Part shown: positions 46,313 to 59,865 of the stretch, in pieces
Position numbering within the stretch: the stretch's first letter is position 1
Layout of the letters: each line of letters begins with the position of its first letter
Source of the DNA: Apus apus
Lineage: Eukaryota; Chordata; Aves; Apodiformes; Apodidae
Length of the DNA stretch: 64,000 nt
Reading direction: 5' to 3'
Assembly (NCBI RefSeq): GCF_020740795.1
Contig: NC_067301.1
Coordinates: 2,790,001-2,854,000 of the forward strand
The notes under the pieces: generated by a model
Databases searched by the model: none
Told to the model about the DNA's origin: nothing
The model's input: the letters and a program-made list of their open reading frames with translations, nothing else
Made by a program: the position numbers and the translations under genes

Positions 46313-46490
46313 CATAGAATCATGGAATGGTTTGGGTTGAAAAGGACCTTCAAGATCATCTAGATCCAACCCCCTGCACGGGCAGGGACATCTCCCACCA
46401 GCCCAGGTTGCTCCAAGCCCCATCCAACCTGCCCTTCAACACTGCCAGGGATGGGGCAGCCACAGCTTCCCTGGGCAGCCTGGGCCTCAT
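46313..46490 (-). mobile_element. CR1 LINE fragment
   Basis: Begins TCATAGAATCATGGAATGG on the + strand, then GGACCTTCAAGATCATCTAG and CAGGGACATCTCCCACCAG: the reverse complement of CR1. It lies 0.7 kb upstream of miR-200b. Confidence 0.92.
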
Positions 46491-47410
46491 ATACATTAAA
46501 AAATACTCCCAACTCCTCTAAACAACTCTGGAGCAACCAAACAAGTGGCTACAATTTGCTCACCCCAAAGAAACTCAGCGTTGACATTTAAGACCCTTGA
46601 AGAGACCTGTGACCTGGCAAAACACCTTCTGAACTGCTTAGAAGTCCCTGAGGAGAAATCCGAGTCAAATCACTGAATTTACACCACAAGAGCTTTTCCA
46701 CTAGGCTGCCCCAGAAAACCTCTGAAAGTCTTGTAAGGTGCTCCAAGCCCTGACAGTGGCATTTTTGATTGCAAATACAAGCTTGAGTCCCCCGCTCTGC
46801 TTCAGGTTGACCTCCAGCAACTAGCTGAGCACTGAAAAAAACCACCTCAAAAACCAACCAAAAAATACCCCAAGCAAACAAAAGGGAACAACCAAACCAA
46901 CCAAGCAACAAGCCTTGGGGAGGGAGTTTCTCTTTGCCTCTTGTGGGTTTGGTTTTCTCAGCCAGATGCCACTGGAGCTCCTCAGCCCCATGAAGCAGCC
47001 AACAAGCACCCGTGCTCCTCTGAGCTTCACCATCACAGCAGGAGGTGCCTTTCCCACCTGGGGAACACGGATCACACTCAAGAAGGAGGAGAAGCAGACA
47101 ATGGGGCTTTGTCTGAACCCCCCTGCCTGCTGGAGCTGCAATGGATCAGCAGAGTGGAGGGTTCCTCACAACCACCCCCCAGGTGTGTTCTCCTCTGTCT
47201 GGACACTCAGCAACCAGCTCTGTTACCATTTCAGGTGGAGAATCCTAATCATTTGCTGGCATGATCACAGCCTGCAACCCCCCCGTGATGCTCTGCTCTA
47301 ATTAGGGCAAAAATATCCAACTGCACATGATTGACTCAGGAAACCTCAGCCAGCTCACAAGGACAACCCAGAGACGAAGCAAAACTCCTGGCTGGTTTTA
47401 TCCTTTTTGC
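46491..47410. other. Unannotated DNA upstream of miR-200b
   Basis: No gene seen. Two CAGGTG E-boxes occur near 47180 and 47233, close to background frequency. Confidence 0.4.
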
Positions 47411-47429
47411 CTGAACTCCAGTGTCTTGC

Positions 47430-48035
47430 TGGGGGGAACTGGGAGCCTTTTGTTAGGGGGGGGGATCTGAGAACCTTTTGTTAGGGGGGATCTGAGAACA
47501 TTTTGTTGGGGGGGGATCTGAGAACCTTTTGTTAGGGGGGGATTTGGGAGCCTTTTGTTAGGGGGGGATCTGGGAACCTTTTGTTAGGGGGGATCTGAGA
47601 ACCTTTTGTTAGGGGGGGATCTGAGAACCTTTTGTTAGGGGGGATCTGAGAACCTTTTGTTAGGGGGGGTCTGGGAACCTTTTGTTGGGGGGGGATTTGG
47701 GAGCCTTTTGTTGGGGGGGGATCTAGGAACCTTTTGTTAGGGGGGGATTTGGGAGCCTTTTGTTAGGGGGGGGATCTGGGAACCTTTTGTTAGGGGGGGA
47801 TTTGGGAGCCTTTTGTTAGGGGGGGGATCTGGGAACCTTTTGTTAGGGGGGGATTTGGGAGCCTTTTGTTAGGGGGGGGATCTGAGAACATTTTGTTAGG
47901 GGGGGGATCTGGGAACCTTTTGTTAGGGGGGGATTTGGGAGCCTTTTGTTAGGGGGGGATCTGGGAACCTTTTGTTAGGGGGGGATTTGGGAGCCTTTTG
48001 TTAGGGAGGGGATCTAGGAACCTTTTCCTTTGCTG
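47430..48035. repeat. G-rich minisatellite, 26-27-bp unit, about 22 copies
   Basis: Each unit is CTTTTGTTA followed by six to eight G and then either ATCTGGGAAC / ATCTGAGAAC (type A) or ATTTGGGAGC (type B). The right half alternates A and B fairly regularly, giving an apparent higher-order period of about 52 bp. Every unit has a G-run on the + strand, so it could form G-quadruplexes. It lies between miR-200b and the candidate promoter. Confidence 0.95.
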
Positions 48036-51000
48036 CCACATTGACAGGAGAGTGAAGCAGAAGTAGCAGAAGTTGGAGGTTTTCATTCTGCTGCTTCAAC
48101 TCCTATTTTAGAGGGGGCTTCATGGGGATTTCACCACCCCCCCCCACTCCCTTTTCTTTCCTGGCTGTAAGGTCTCTCTGCAGTCTTGGGGTTTCCTTTG
48201 TGAACTGATTAAAGAAAATGATCTTACAGCTGTTTTTCAAGGAAAAGGGGCATTAAAACTAGAAGTTGGCATTATTGTGCCAGACCCACATCATACAAAG
48301 TCTCCCCTGATGACCAGAATTAAGTCACTGATACCACAAGACATTCTCTGCTAGTCACCCTCTGCTACTGACACGTTCTCCTACTACAACCATGTCTTTC
48401 CTTCCCTGAGAAATGACTCCTTCCTGCTTCCACCAACACTGGAAGCTCAACAGCTGAATTTTCCTTAAATCCTGAGAGGCTGAAGGTGATGAAGACACAG
48501 AGAGAGGCCTGACTAAAAATCCCACCAGCCCAGCACAGCAAAGCCCCCCTCAGCTGTGCAGAACCAGCAACCCACAGAGAGGTTCTACCTGTGGGTTCTG
48601 CTCTCCTGGGAGGGTTTTGTGATCCTGGGAGGAATATATTTTGGAGGAGGTTTCCACGTTGATACCCATTTTACTGCTGCCACACTTCAAGCCCTCCCAT
48701 CCCTTTGTCAAGCAACAGAAAGGCTTTATTTAGCTCCTTGGTTTGGACACTGCTCCAAGAGCTGCCAGAAGAAGAGCTGCTGCAGCAAAGGGCACTGATC
48801 CCCATGGGCCACTTCTGCAAAAAAAACCCTCCTTCACAGGTTTGGCTGAAGTCCTGAACCTCAGTGCCTTGAATCCCATCACTTCAGAGCAAGCACAGGA
48901 GCAGAAGTTTGCATCTTCCAGCCCAGGAAACCCCAGGGTCCATCCCCTGTGCTGCTGTGGGGAGGCTTGGCCAGGGCTTCCTGCCTCTGAGGTGCAAAGG
49001 GAACTTTGCTCCCTTGAACTTGGAGCTCAAAACACCTGAGCTGTCCCTGCCTATCCAGAGGGTTGGGTTTTGAGATGTCCTCTTCCACTTGATAAAGGGG
49101 CCTTTTGCTTCCCCTTAACATTTCCTACCACAGCAACCTCAGAAAGCTGCCAGGAAACCACTTTCTCACTTGAAAAAAAGAGAGGGAGAGCAAAAGGAAC
49201 AATGCATAAACACTGCACATCATGTCCCAGTGCAGTCCCTGTCCCACCTGCTCGTGACAAGGAACAGAGCCATGTGGCACAGGCCTGGCGTGAGGCTGAG
49301 GGGCTGTGGGAACCTCCATCCTGGCTGGTTTTCCAAACCAGGCTGGAAGAGGCTCTGAGCTGCCACATCTGCCTTCAGCTCAGCCCAGGTGACTCTTGCC
49401 AGCCCAACCCAAACCCAGCTTCCAACAATTCAGCATTTCTGATGCCAAAAGGGCAATTCAAGACCATCACCACTTAACTCCTGGTGTGCTGGGAACTGAC
49501 TCAACAGGCACAGGGGTTGCCAAGGTCCTGCTGTTTTTCCAATGCTGCAAGAATATTTCAGCCTGATGTGTTTTCACCTGTGGCCCAGCTAGAAGGTGAC
49601 ATCTCCTCCTTTTACGAGCATTCAGAGCAAAACTGTCCTAGAAATACAAGAACACCAAGAAACACAAGGCCCCAGCAGCAACCCTGCCCCTCCTGGGTCC
49701 TACTGGATCTTTTCTTAAGCCACTTTTTCACTGCTGGAACCTTTCAACCATTTCAGAGCTGTTGCACTGACCCAGACACATGTTTAAAGCCAAAACCACA
49801 TCCACAGATGCCACAAACTAACCCTCAAAAGGTCTAAAATCCCAGTCTTGCCAAGAGGTTCAACAGGACACATCTTTCTGTGTCCAGGATGGACAGGACA
49901 GTGCCAGTCAGAAGCTTTAGAGCATCTCTCCTATCCCTCCTGCTCACCAGGGGTGGAGAACACCTGAAATAAAGAGATATTTCACAAGTGGGGAGAAAAG
50001 CTTTGATTCTTTCTGCAGCAGGTGTAGATAAAAGGCAAAGTCAAAAGGGACAGGGAATTAGGAATTTTTTAGGGCCTTTTCCTTTAAGGACTCCTTCACC
50101 CTCCTGACCTTGACATGTTTTGTGATAGAGAAAAACCCCTGAGGTCAAATTAGCACCCAAGCTCTCACTAGAGATGCCCTCTCTTCTGCCTGGAAGGTCA
50201 AAGTTTCTCTGCACAGGAAGGTGGGTTCCTGGCAAAAAACCCCACAAGGTCCAGGATAGGGCAATGGGCATTTTCCCTCAGCTCTTCCCACCAGGCACTG
50301 CCTGGCTGGAACCCTCAGAACTGGATCAACCAATTCCTGTCACCCATGCTGAGAGAAGGACAAAACCCAGAACAAGCCTGGATTAAAGTCACTGCAGGAA
50401 GGTGAAAAGCCTGGGTCTGTTCTTCCATTTCCTACCTCTTCTTATAAGAATGGGGGAGGGGAAAAGGTGTTTTTAATTACAATCTTCTTAAAAAGCCATC
50501 TCCTCTGGTGACAACTTCATTCATCCTGCTGTGCCCAGACTCTCCCTGGAGCCCACAGGTGGGATGGGCATTTGCAGCCTCTGTGGGCACCAGAACCCCT
50601 ACCCTGGCACCACTGGGTGAGGAGGTTTGGGCCAGGGACCTTCTGTCTCCACTCCCCACAGCTGGTGGCAATACTGGGACAGGTCCCTCTGGCAGGAGCA
50701 GGCTTTGACTCACAGAACATGACTCCAGAAAGGCAGGACTGAGCTATTGTGCAACCAGAAGTCAGAGCAGACCTGCCAAGTCATCCAGCCCTTCCTCCAC
50801 ATCCAGCCCTTGATGGTTCTGAGCTGCCCTAGACCAGCTCCTGAAAGCCCTTCCATCAACCATGGGCTTTGCCATGTCCTCCCAAGCTGCTTCCAGGGGA
50901 AATATGGACTCTTTGCTGGAGTGCAATGGATCAAGAGCACCCGGTGAGCAAAGGTGCTTCCAAACAAGGCACAAACACCACCTTCCTCAGAGCTGCATCC

Positions 51001-54000
51001 CAGCCTGTCCTGGTTTCCCTGGGAGCTAAAGGTTAAACCAAACAGCAGAACCTGCACCTGGAGTTAAAAACCAAAGCAAAACGTCACCAAAAACCCACCA
51101 CAAAACCCACTCCTCACCTCTGCAGAGGTTTCATGGCTGAGCCATGGAAGGGTGACGTGCCAGGAGGGCTACAAAAGCACATCATGCAGTTGTGATAACA
51201 CAGTCCCTGGGCCTTGCTGGGGTGTTAACCACGACTGAACCTGCTGAGTTCTCAAGACTTTGCACCAGCTGGGGCCTGTTCACCATCACTGTGCAATGGA
51301 AAAGATGCAACAAACAAAGAAAATTAAAACCTAATGTTGTCACAGCCAAAAAAACCCACAACAAACCAAAATCCTATGCAATCATTTCCAGGAAGATTGA
51401 AACCCTTCACAGGGCTCTTTCTGGAACTCTTTTAGAGCTAATCCATAACAAGAAATAAAAACTAATAATAAATAGTAATAACAAACTGCCTGGGTTGCCT
51501 AACTGCTGTCAGGAAGAGATCACAGCACAGCAAAAGAGCCCCTGTGTCCTCTTCTGCACAGCACAGCATCTCTCTAACTTCTCTGCCCACCACTACCACA
51601 GGAGAGACTTTATATATAGAAACCCAAAGCTTTCAGAAGTGAATGACAGACAAGGAATCCAAGGAAAACTTCCACTACATACAAAAACGTGGCAATTTTG
51701 TGGCTAGAACAGCAGGCACAAGACCATCACCACACCTCAACCTCTGCTAAGGTGCCATACATCTAAAATGCCAAATAAAGTTAGTGTTTCTATAGCTCTT
51801 ATCATCATAAAAATGAGACCAGAATGTTAACTGCTCTTTTTTTCCTATCGTGGGTTTAGTACATGGAGTTGCTGCTGCTTTAAAGGTTTAACAGCAACTA
51901 GTACAAGTTAGGATATTTAATAAAAATGAGCTTAATGAAGTGTGATTTGGTGTGATGCTTTATTGGCCAAACACCACCTGGGCTTCCCTTCCATGTGTGC
52001 AACTCTGCCCAGGGGTGGGAAGGACCTTCACACATCTATTTTTCCCTCAGAATTCCCTAAACCCAGGGGTGTTTTGCTCCATGTGCCCCAAGAAGGTGAC
52101 TCAGAGGGACACCAGACCTATGGGCCCCCACTGGCCATGACACACTCCATGTCCTCAACACATGGATTCTGGATTCTATCAACTCAGAGGGAAGCACTGC
52201 TCAGGTGAATCCTCATTTCCCACCCACCAGCAGCTTTAGATCTTTTATTTAGATCTTTTTTTTTTTTTTTTAATCTAAATCCATCCTCTTTGTTTCTATC
52301 TGGTTCAGCAAATAAAAATAGGTTGGTAGAAACTGATCCTGTCCTGGTTTCCTGTTGGACAAAGAAACCACTTCAGCTCATTTATTAAAGCTGGTTTTAG
52401 TGAGAACTCTCATACCTGGCAAGCACATGCATTATTATTATTATTTACAGAAATACAAGAAAATAGCCAACCATCCAACCAGCTTGCTGCTTACATGCCC
52501 ATTACCAGTGAAATCTGCAGCTGGAGCCCCCCAGAGCCCTGAGAATGGGGAGAACTTCAGCTTCTGTAGAAGATGGCACCTGCTTTCAGCACACTCAGTA
52601 CTGAAGTGTGGGAACAGCACACAATTAAAAGCAATTAAGTGCTCTGTCTGGAGAGAATGATGCCAAGTTATTATGGCAGAAGCAGGACAAGTCTAAGATA
52701 CATGATAAAAAAAAAAATCTCTGAGCTAATTAATTGAGTATACACCTAATATTGAGAAAGAAATCCTTCCTTTCACTCTCCTTCCTTCTCCCCAGGATGG
52801 GTCAGCAAAGAGGGGGGAACCCTATTCCAGTCCCATGCAGACATGGCAAGTCAAGAAGAGAGGGAAGGACAAAGAGAGGAGAAGAAGGGGAAGATGGAGG
52901 AGGGTGTTGGAACCTTACCGTGGTGGAACGTCAAGGCACAAAAGGTGGAGTGAAAACCACAACCCAAGGCCCCCTCACCAAACCCTGCTGGCCCCATCTC
53001 CTCCCCAGCCCTCCAGGGTTTGCTTGCTCTGCCTCCTGGGTACCCATGAAATATAAAACCACCCTAATGGTCGCCCAGGTTACCGACTTCATTTAGTTAA
53101 TCATCACCATTCTTACCAACTGTTCAGGCCTTGAGAAAAAGGGAAAGAGCAACTGAAGAGGAAAACAAGGAACTTCACTGCTCCCCACCCCCACGCTGCT
53201 GCTTTCTTCTTTGAGCAGCCCCGGTAAATAACTTTGTACCTGGCCTTTCTTTCCTTTCCCCTCCCCTCTTCTACCTGCCTCCCCCACTCACTGCTCAACT
53301 CCAAGGACAAAGTTCCAGCAGCCCAGGAACAATCAGGCATCAATCCTCCTGCCAGTGGCAGCTCCGAGGTGCCCATTTTGACCCAGGTAGCTGCAAGGGC
53401 CGAAGAAGGGAGAGAGGGAGAAAAAACCCCACCTTGGTAGTTAACCTGTAGGGCTGAGCCTTAATCAATAGTCAACGGGGATGAAAAGAACAAAGGATGT
53501 GAAACTTAAGCCTTTCTATCTTCCAGCTCCATCAGACAGAAGCTGGAGCTGGAGTTTGAAAGGACACACGGGCTGATTCGAGAGCTGAAAAGCATCAGTG
53601 CAAACTAAGCTCTGGTTGAGAGTTCAGACAGCTCACTGAGCCACGGTCCCCTCTGCCAACAGCCTAAGATGAAATAAAAATAAGGCCCTGCAACTGACTT
53701 CTCTCACTGTAATGACAGAGCCTTGAAAAACAAACAAACAAACCAACCAACCAACCCCAAAAAAAACAACAGCCAAAACCCAACGAAAGCCAAACATGCC
53801 TCCCAGTTGTGAAGTGGAATTTCCTCAGGCCACTTTCCCCTGCCCAAAAGATGCCCAGAACATTCTCATTAACGTGTTTTGCAGACAAAATGCCTCACCA
53901 ATGAGCATGTGACTGCACCTAGAGTTCATGTCCAGTTTGCCTTTGTTGGTTTTTTTTCGGTCATTTTAAATCTCATTAAGTGCCTTTTGAGTAGAACTGC

Positions 54001-56200
54001 AGAAAATTACCACTTCAGCCTTCCTCTGGGTTTTTTAGACTAAGGACACGGAGAAAAGCCTATTTCCTACATGATTAAACCATCCTAAAAAAGGGGAAGC
54101 CTAGCACAATTTTTAAAGCTTTATGAATATTATACTGAAATTATTTTCAAGCACTATCATTAACTGGTCTGGATTTTTCCTCTCCTCATTTGTTTAGAGT
54201 CTGATTAAATGAAAAGTGCTGTTTTCTTATCTTCCTGAGATAAAGAAGTACTTCATTTTCCTACAGCAACATGTACCAGTAAAACTGTGTCACCAGGTCA
54301 GTCTCAGGACTTACACTCTTTTGAAATCATTCCCAGCACGGACCAGTATTTCAGTGGGTGATAAATGGGGCAGGTTCCAGAGCAGGACAACCCAGTATAA
54401 CCATCAGAAGAATTTATCCCCAGCTTCAGGTGAAATATGGGACAGCATTTGGCATGAAGAGACCCCCCCCAGATCTCAGTGACTTCTATAAAATGGCAGA
54501 TTTTTAAATCCTGATCATCAGCTTTCCTGAAAGGTAGGAAAGTAGCCAAGGCTGTGCTGATGAGGATTGCTGTAAGTTAACTCCTGGGAGAAATACCTGC
54601 TCATCCCGTGCTGTGCAGAGTGGGAAGAGGAGCCTGACCTTGATTTTTAGCTGATAATTCCCAAAATTCAGTCATTCACATCATTTTCTACAATTCTCTA
54701 ACATTTTGGTTGCCTGGATTTAGCTGCTTATCCATCAAAGAGTGACGATTCATTGGGATTTGCCAACAGCCTAAATTCTCCTCCAGAAATTCTTCTTAGA
54801 ATAATATAAAACATACAAAATACGGTAAAATAGATCTATAATACATGAGGTATAGAATATAATTAAGAAGAATTCGATAAATTCATTCATTTTGAGAGCA
54901 ATTTAGACACAAAGCAGAGGTGCTGCTGAAAGTCTTTGTCACGTAGCTCCTTGGAGGAGCTTTGGAGACACCCCCACTTGCAAACTGCACCAGTTCAATT
55001 TTAAAAAGCAGTTCAAATTAAAACAAACAAACAAAAAAAAGAGGTGTCAAAGCTGATTTAAAAAGCCTGAGACCAGGCCTGGATTTGCCAAGCCAAAAAT
55101 CAAACATTTAGCCCTGCTGGCTTGGATGTTTTGGTATTAGCACACAGAACAGCACACAGGTTTGTTGGGGTTTTTTTTTCATGTTGTTCTCTGAGATTAA
55201 ACTGATCTCCTGCTACAGAGGAGACTGGAGTAAAGCAAAAGAATCTTTAATCACAGGGTTTTGGGTTTTTTTTTCAGATAAAAGTTAATGCAGCTGAATT
55301 TAAATCCTTGCGACCACAAGAGGAAACGATCAGCAAAACCAAATCCAAGAATTAGCCTCACTGAAAATGAGGGGGGGTAAATAAACTAGCCAGGTTTCAT
55401 GCACTCCTGGCAACATTTTTTTTTAGAAAAGATCTGTTCAAGACCTTCTTGAAACGAAGGAAATCAAGCAGCATTTGGATCGGGACAAGCTCTGCCTCCT
55501 GATGGCTGAAAAGTTGGATTCTCTGACATTATTTTGGCCGAAAGCTGAAATTATTTCCAGCTTTGTGCCTGGCAGAACCTTCTAGAAGGTCGTTTTGCTG
55601 AAGGGGTGGAGGGAAGGAGTGAGCAAACATTTCTGCTGACTCCCTCAGTGCCTCCAAAGCCAACCTGGTGCCTCTTCCTGCACGGGAGCGGATGGGTTAT
55701 ACAAGCTTACAAAACACCTCTTGCTCCTCATCCAAAACGATCCCATCAACGCTGTCACCTACCAACCAAATTCTACAAGACAAGGAGGGGGCTTTTTAGG
55801 CACCTCCAGCCTGAAAAAGCAGCTCAGCTATTGCAGCCAACCCACAGCTAGACTTCACACCTCAAAAACGGAGCAAACCACTTTGTTTTGTCTTCTGTTC
55901 TCTTGGGTGTCCAACCAGCCAGCACAAGTAAAGGCCGGTCATGGCTGGCACAGGGAGCTCCACAGAGAGAGGGAACTAGCAGGAGAGTGAAGAGAAGATT
56001 TAATTATGCTCATTTAGTCATGCACAAAGAAGAAGAAGAAAAAAAAATCTCCTCAGGTAAGAAAAGAATAAACAAAACGAACCCAAAATGGCTCCTCCCG
56101 GAAACCAGTGGCTAAAGCAGGACAAGGTTCCTTGACTTCCACTTAGCCTAAACAAAAGGGGTGTCTGGAAAAGCCCAAATCTCTTTCCTTCACTGCCAGC
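48036..56200. other. Long stretch without recognisable genes
   Basis: Probably 5' part of the primary miR-200 transcript and/or intergenic DNA. Contains a short ATT repeat (52429-52445), an AAAC/AACC run (53722-53758) and T-runs at 52257-52271. Open frames here have no recognisable domain. No CR1 fragment was noticed across these 8 kb. Confidence 0.4.
53722..53758. repeat. (AAAC)n/(AACC)n simple repeat
   Basis: AAACAAACAAAC passing into AACCAACCAACC. Confidence 0.8.
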
Positions 56201-56239
56201 AGCCTAGCCAAGGCAACAGCAGTGGCTCCACTGGAAAAC

Positions 56240-57790
56240 TGGGACCAGAGCCCTGACACCGCGATGAAAGCGCAGCAAAATGGCAGCTCATTAACAGGCT
56301 AATTGGCACTAACGCCACGGGCTGGTTCCTCGCGGACGGACACGTCGCCGCCGCGACAGAAACACAGGTTCTCTCTTTGGAGAGAACCCTCTTAAATCCT
56401 ACACTTTAGGTGAGGACCCAAAAAACAGCCGTTCCAAAGATGCCTTTCCCCCCCCGCCCCCCTCCCTCAAGCTCCCCCTGACATTTGGGTGAAACCAGCC
56501 TTCCCCCCGGCTGCCTCCTATTCAATTTCTTGCTTCTGCTTTTACCTGCCCTGACTGGTTTGGCTAGTTGTAAAATGAACGTTTGAATTCATGTGCTGGT
56601 CTCCCCTCCCCCATCAACTCCGAGCAGACAAAACCTGATACGTACAACAAAACCCTCTTTAATCTACCTGGGGAAAGAAGGGGGAAGAGAAAAGAGGACA
56701 GAGTCCTCCAGAAAGTGAAGTCGAGAGGAGAATATGGGTGAAGAAGTTAGGAAAGGCATGAAAGAAGTCACCTCCATGCTAGTTAGAGCCCTTTTTCCAC
56801 AGTACCTGGACACTACGGCTTACCAGGACCGTGACCACACACACATTCAAGCAACTTCAGTGCTGGAAGCACAACCACCTTCTCCCAAACCAAGCTCATC
56901 AGCCTTCAAAGTAGGTAACAAAAAGGACGAAGTGCCCATCAAGAGTTTTCATCTTCCGAGCTTTCCGCCTGCTGGAGAAGACACACTTGGAGCGAGAGGC
57001 TTGCGCGGGGGAAACAAACGAAGACCAAAAAAAAAACCCAGAACCGTACCTGGAAAAACAACACGCTTCGGGGAAACAAAACAAAACAAAACAAAACTGT
57101 ATGAGGCTGCTGAAAGGAAACCAAGGTTTAAAAAAATCAAACCCGAAAAAAGGTGAAGCAGAGGATGAGGAGGCGCAGGGTTTGCTCCGCAGCCCCCAGC
57201 GCCGCTGCTTGTTTAAGCTGGAGTTGAGAAGAGGCGGCAGCGTTTGGGGCTCGTCTTACATGTAGTCCTTCACCCCTCCCTGCGCAGGTGCATTCTTTAC
57301 CTCCAACCAATCTCCTGGCCTCCAGCTATTAACAGGTGTGTCCTCGGGATTTGGGAGCGGCCGGGGCGAAACCCAGTGGTGTGTGCTGCAGCCATGCTGG
57401 GTGGCAGCCCGGCCTCTCCAGGGACTCGCCACCTCTGCCAGGCTGGAACAAAGACGGAATTATCCGCCCGGCGCAGGCTCGGGTTTGATGCTGCTGCTCC
57501 ACAGGGTCTCTCCCTGCTCTGCAGCCTTAAAATATGCTTAAGAGCAGAGGCCTACGGGCAACCAAGAGTTCAGGTTGGAGGGGTGTTCCTCTCTGACTTT
57601 GAAATCAACCTCCAGGCACTTCTGCTATCGCCAGCCATTTCCCACCTGCCCCCTGCCACGGCTGCCGCACCGCTGAGCTGGTGCTTGAAAAGCCAACTGA
57701 TTGTTCAGCCAGCCAGAAGGTGACTCCTGTTGAATCAGAGGTTAGGTTATTTAACTGGCACTCTCGCAGGTCACCTCACCTGCAGCAGGA
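56240..57790 (-). promoter_or_regulatory. Candidate promoter of the miR-200b/200a/429 primary transcript
   Basis: CpG density rises here relative to the surrounding DNA, with clusters at 56310-56360 (CGCGGACGG, CGTCGCCGCCGCG), 56985-57010, 57170-57250 and 57350-57480. E-boxes CAGGTG (57285-57290 and 57333-57338) and CACCTG (57643-57648 and 57777-57782) are concentrated within 500 bp, with a CCAAT box at 57307-57311. In mammals the promoter of this cluster lies upstream of miR-200b and is repressed by ZEB1/ZEB2 through E-boxes. Assignment here is by position and motif only. It could also serve an unrelated gene beyond the window. Confidence 0.4.
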
Positions 57791-58098
57791 TCCTGGGATC
57801 GTTTTGGTTGGAAAAGACCTTTAAGATCATCACACCCAACCATCAGCCCAGCACGGCCAAGGCCACCACAAGCCCGTGTCCCTCAGCACCACATCTACAC
57901 AGCTTTGAAATCCCTCTGGGGATGGGCACTCCAACCCTGCCCTGGGCAGCCTGGGCCAGGGCCTGACAACCCTTCCCATGAAGAAATTATTCCTAATATC
58001 CACTCTAGACCTGCCCTGGCACAACTCGAGGCCATTTGCGCTTGTCTTACGCTTGTAACTTGAGAGAAAAGACCAACACCCACCTGGCTCCAACCTCC
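57791..58098 (-). mobile_element. CR1 LINE fragment
   Basis: On the + strand it reads GGTTGGAAAAGACCTTTAAG, then AACCATCAGCCCAGCACGGC and GAAATTATTCCTAATATCCA: the reverse complement of a CR1 3' region from a subfamily different from the other copies. It directly borders the E-box cluster. Confidence 0.9.
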
Positions 58099-59860
58099 TC
58101 TCGGGGAGTTGGAGAGAGAGAGCAGGTGTTCCCTCGGAAGAGCAGGGACATGCATGGGTTGATGATCACTTTTCCAAACAAAAGATGCAACACAGAGACA
58201 ATTTACAGCACAGACAGGACATCCAGACAGTTTCGGTGGTAAATTCACAAGAGCTGGTTTGTTTCAAACACTTGGCAGAGCTTGGATCCCACCACCATCT
58301 AGTCTTGACACACAAAACAGCTTCAGAAATTAATGAAATGTCCAGCCAGAGCTCAGGTCTCCCAATACAACAAGAGCAGAGGCCTGCAACTGGATTCCTA
58401 CATCCATTCATGGGCACCATGATGGAGATTACAAGGATTGCAGGACACTTCAGCCCAGATCTTTGTGGTATTTACTCCTAGATTAGTCAGGTAGGGATTC
58501 CATTTTTGATGTGGGCATGTGGGAAGACTGAAGAGAACCCAAAAGTCCCTGTTTTGGCTACAGCATGTGGTATCATGAGCCACATTTCTCCTTCCCTGGA
58601 CAAAACGCTTCGTGGATGTGGACAAGTGGAATCTCTTCAATGATATCATCTAGTTTTGAGAGTATCAAAGATGTGGAAAAGGGGTTTTGACAGAGCTGAT
58701 GTTCAGTCCTAAGAATGCTTCGCAACAGAGCTTTTAAAATAAAAGAAAGCAGAATTTAAACTGTGGCTTTCTAAATACCATTTTCACCCCCTTTCAAGGA
58801 AGTTATCAGAAAACTCTCTCATCAGTGTCATGAAAAAAGAAAAACAAGTAAAATGTTTTCTCCTTGTTATGAAGGAAACGCACTCATTTCCCATGAAAGA
58901 TGTAGCTAATGAAACAACAAATTGTCATGCTAATTAGCCCAACTGGCAGAAGAATTCCCCTAAGACACAACTTATCCTCATAACGAACTCAAGAGAAACC
59001 TTGGAAACCTTTAGTTTGTGAAAGACTGATTTCTCCTCCAAGGAAATGACACAGTTTGCACTTCAGTTCTACCCTCAGCTGTGCTTCTGAGCAAGCTGGC
59101 TCCTTGCTTTTCATCTCCAACTTGGAGCTGGAGCTTCCAGACACATTTTTTTTCCTGGGACAAGTCTAGCCTGCAGTATTTTGGAGAAGAAACGTATGCC
59201 TGGGATAACAGAATCTGCATTTGTGTACCCTCAAAAGAATTTAAAAGTCAAAGTTAATAAATAGCTCTCCAAAGACAGGATCTGGTCCCAAAGCTGTGGC
59301 AGGCACAGCTACAGCATTTCTAGCATCTGAAAGGTATAGAAATCTACTCACACCCCAAAAATGTGCCACACTGGGACCCCTGCCCTGCTGCCAGATGTGA
59401 CAGAATCTGTGGAGGCTTGTTGACCTGTTGGTTGTAGGTGTGACACCAGAGTGACACTGGCCACCACAGAGGGGACAAAACCCCGGTGCCAGTGTCCTAC
59501 AGATCTTAAAAGATCAGGTCTCCTTGATCTTTTCAGCTGGGTCTTGACAGGGATTCAGCACCCAAAGGAATAAAAGCAGCAGGAGTGTGTCAAGCAGGTA
59601 CAGCCTGCACCCACACCCGCCCAGACTCTGCACACTCTAAGGTCAGGAAGACTCTTCTGGTGTCTGTATCAAAAGAGTTACGATCACTTAGTCTACACAG
59701 TTCTTGGATGTCTCTGAAGCTCCTGCTTGAAAAGCTCATGCGTGGTGATGTGACTGACCAGAGCTCCAGCTTTGGCAGAAGCTGTCTGGACATTTTTCAG
59801 CCCAAAGCAGTGTCTGTACCTTACAGAAATGATGTTAGGCTGAACGGAATAAGCACATTG
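58099..59860. other. Intergenic DNA
   Basis: No gene or repeat recognised. Confidence 0.4.
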
Positions 59861-59865
59861 TTCTG

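Noticed and set aside
46491-56200. Scattered single E-boxes as ZEB sites
   Set aside because: Their frequency is near the chance level; only the cluster at 57.3-57.8 kb stands out.
56734-57156. 140-codon + strand frame with a basic end
   Set aside because: No homology recognised, no splice or start support, and the basic run comes from A-rich sequence.
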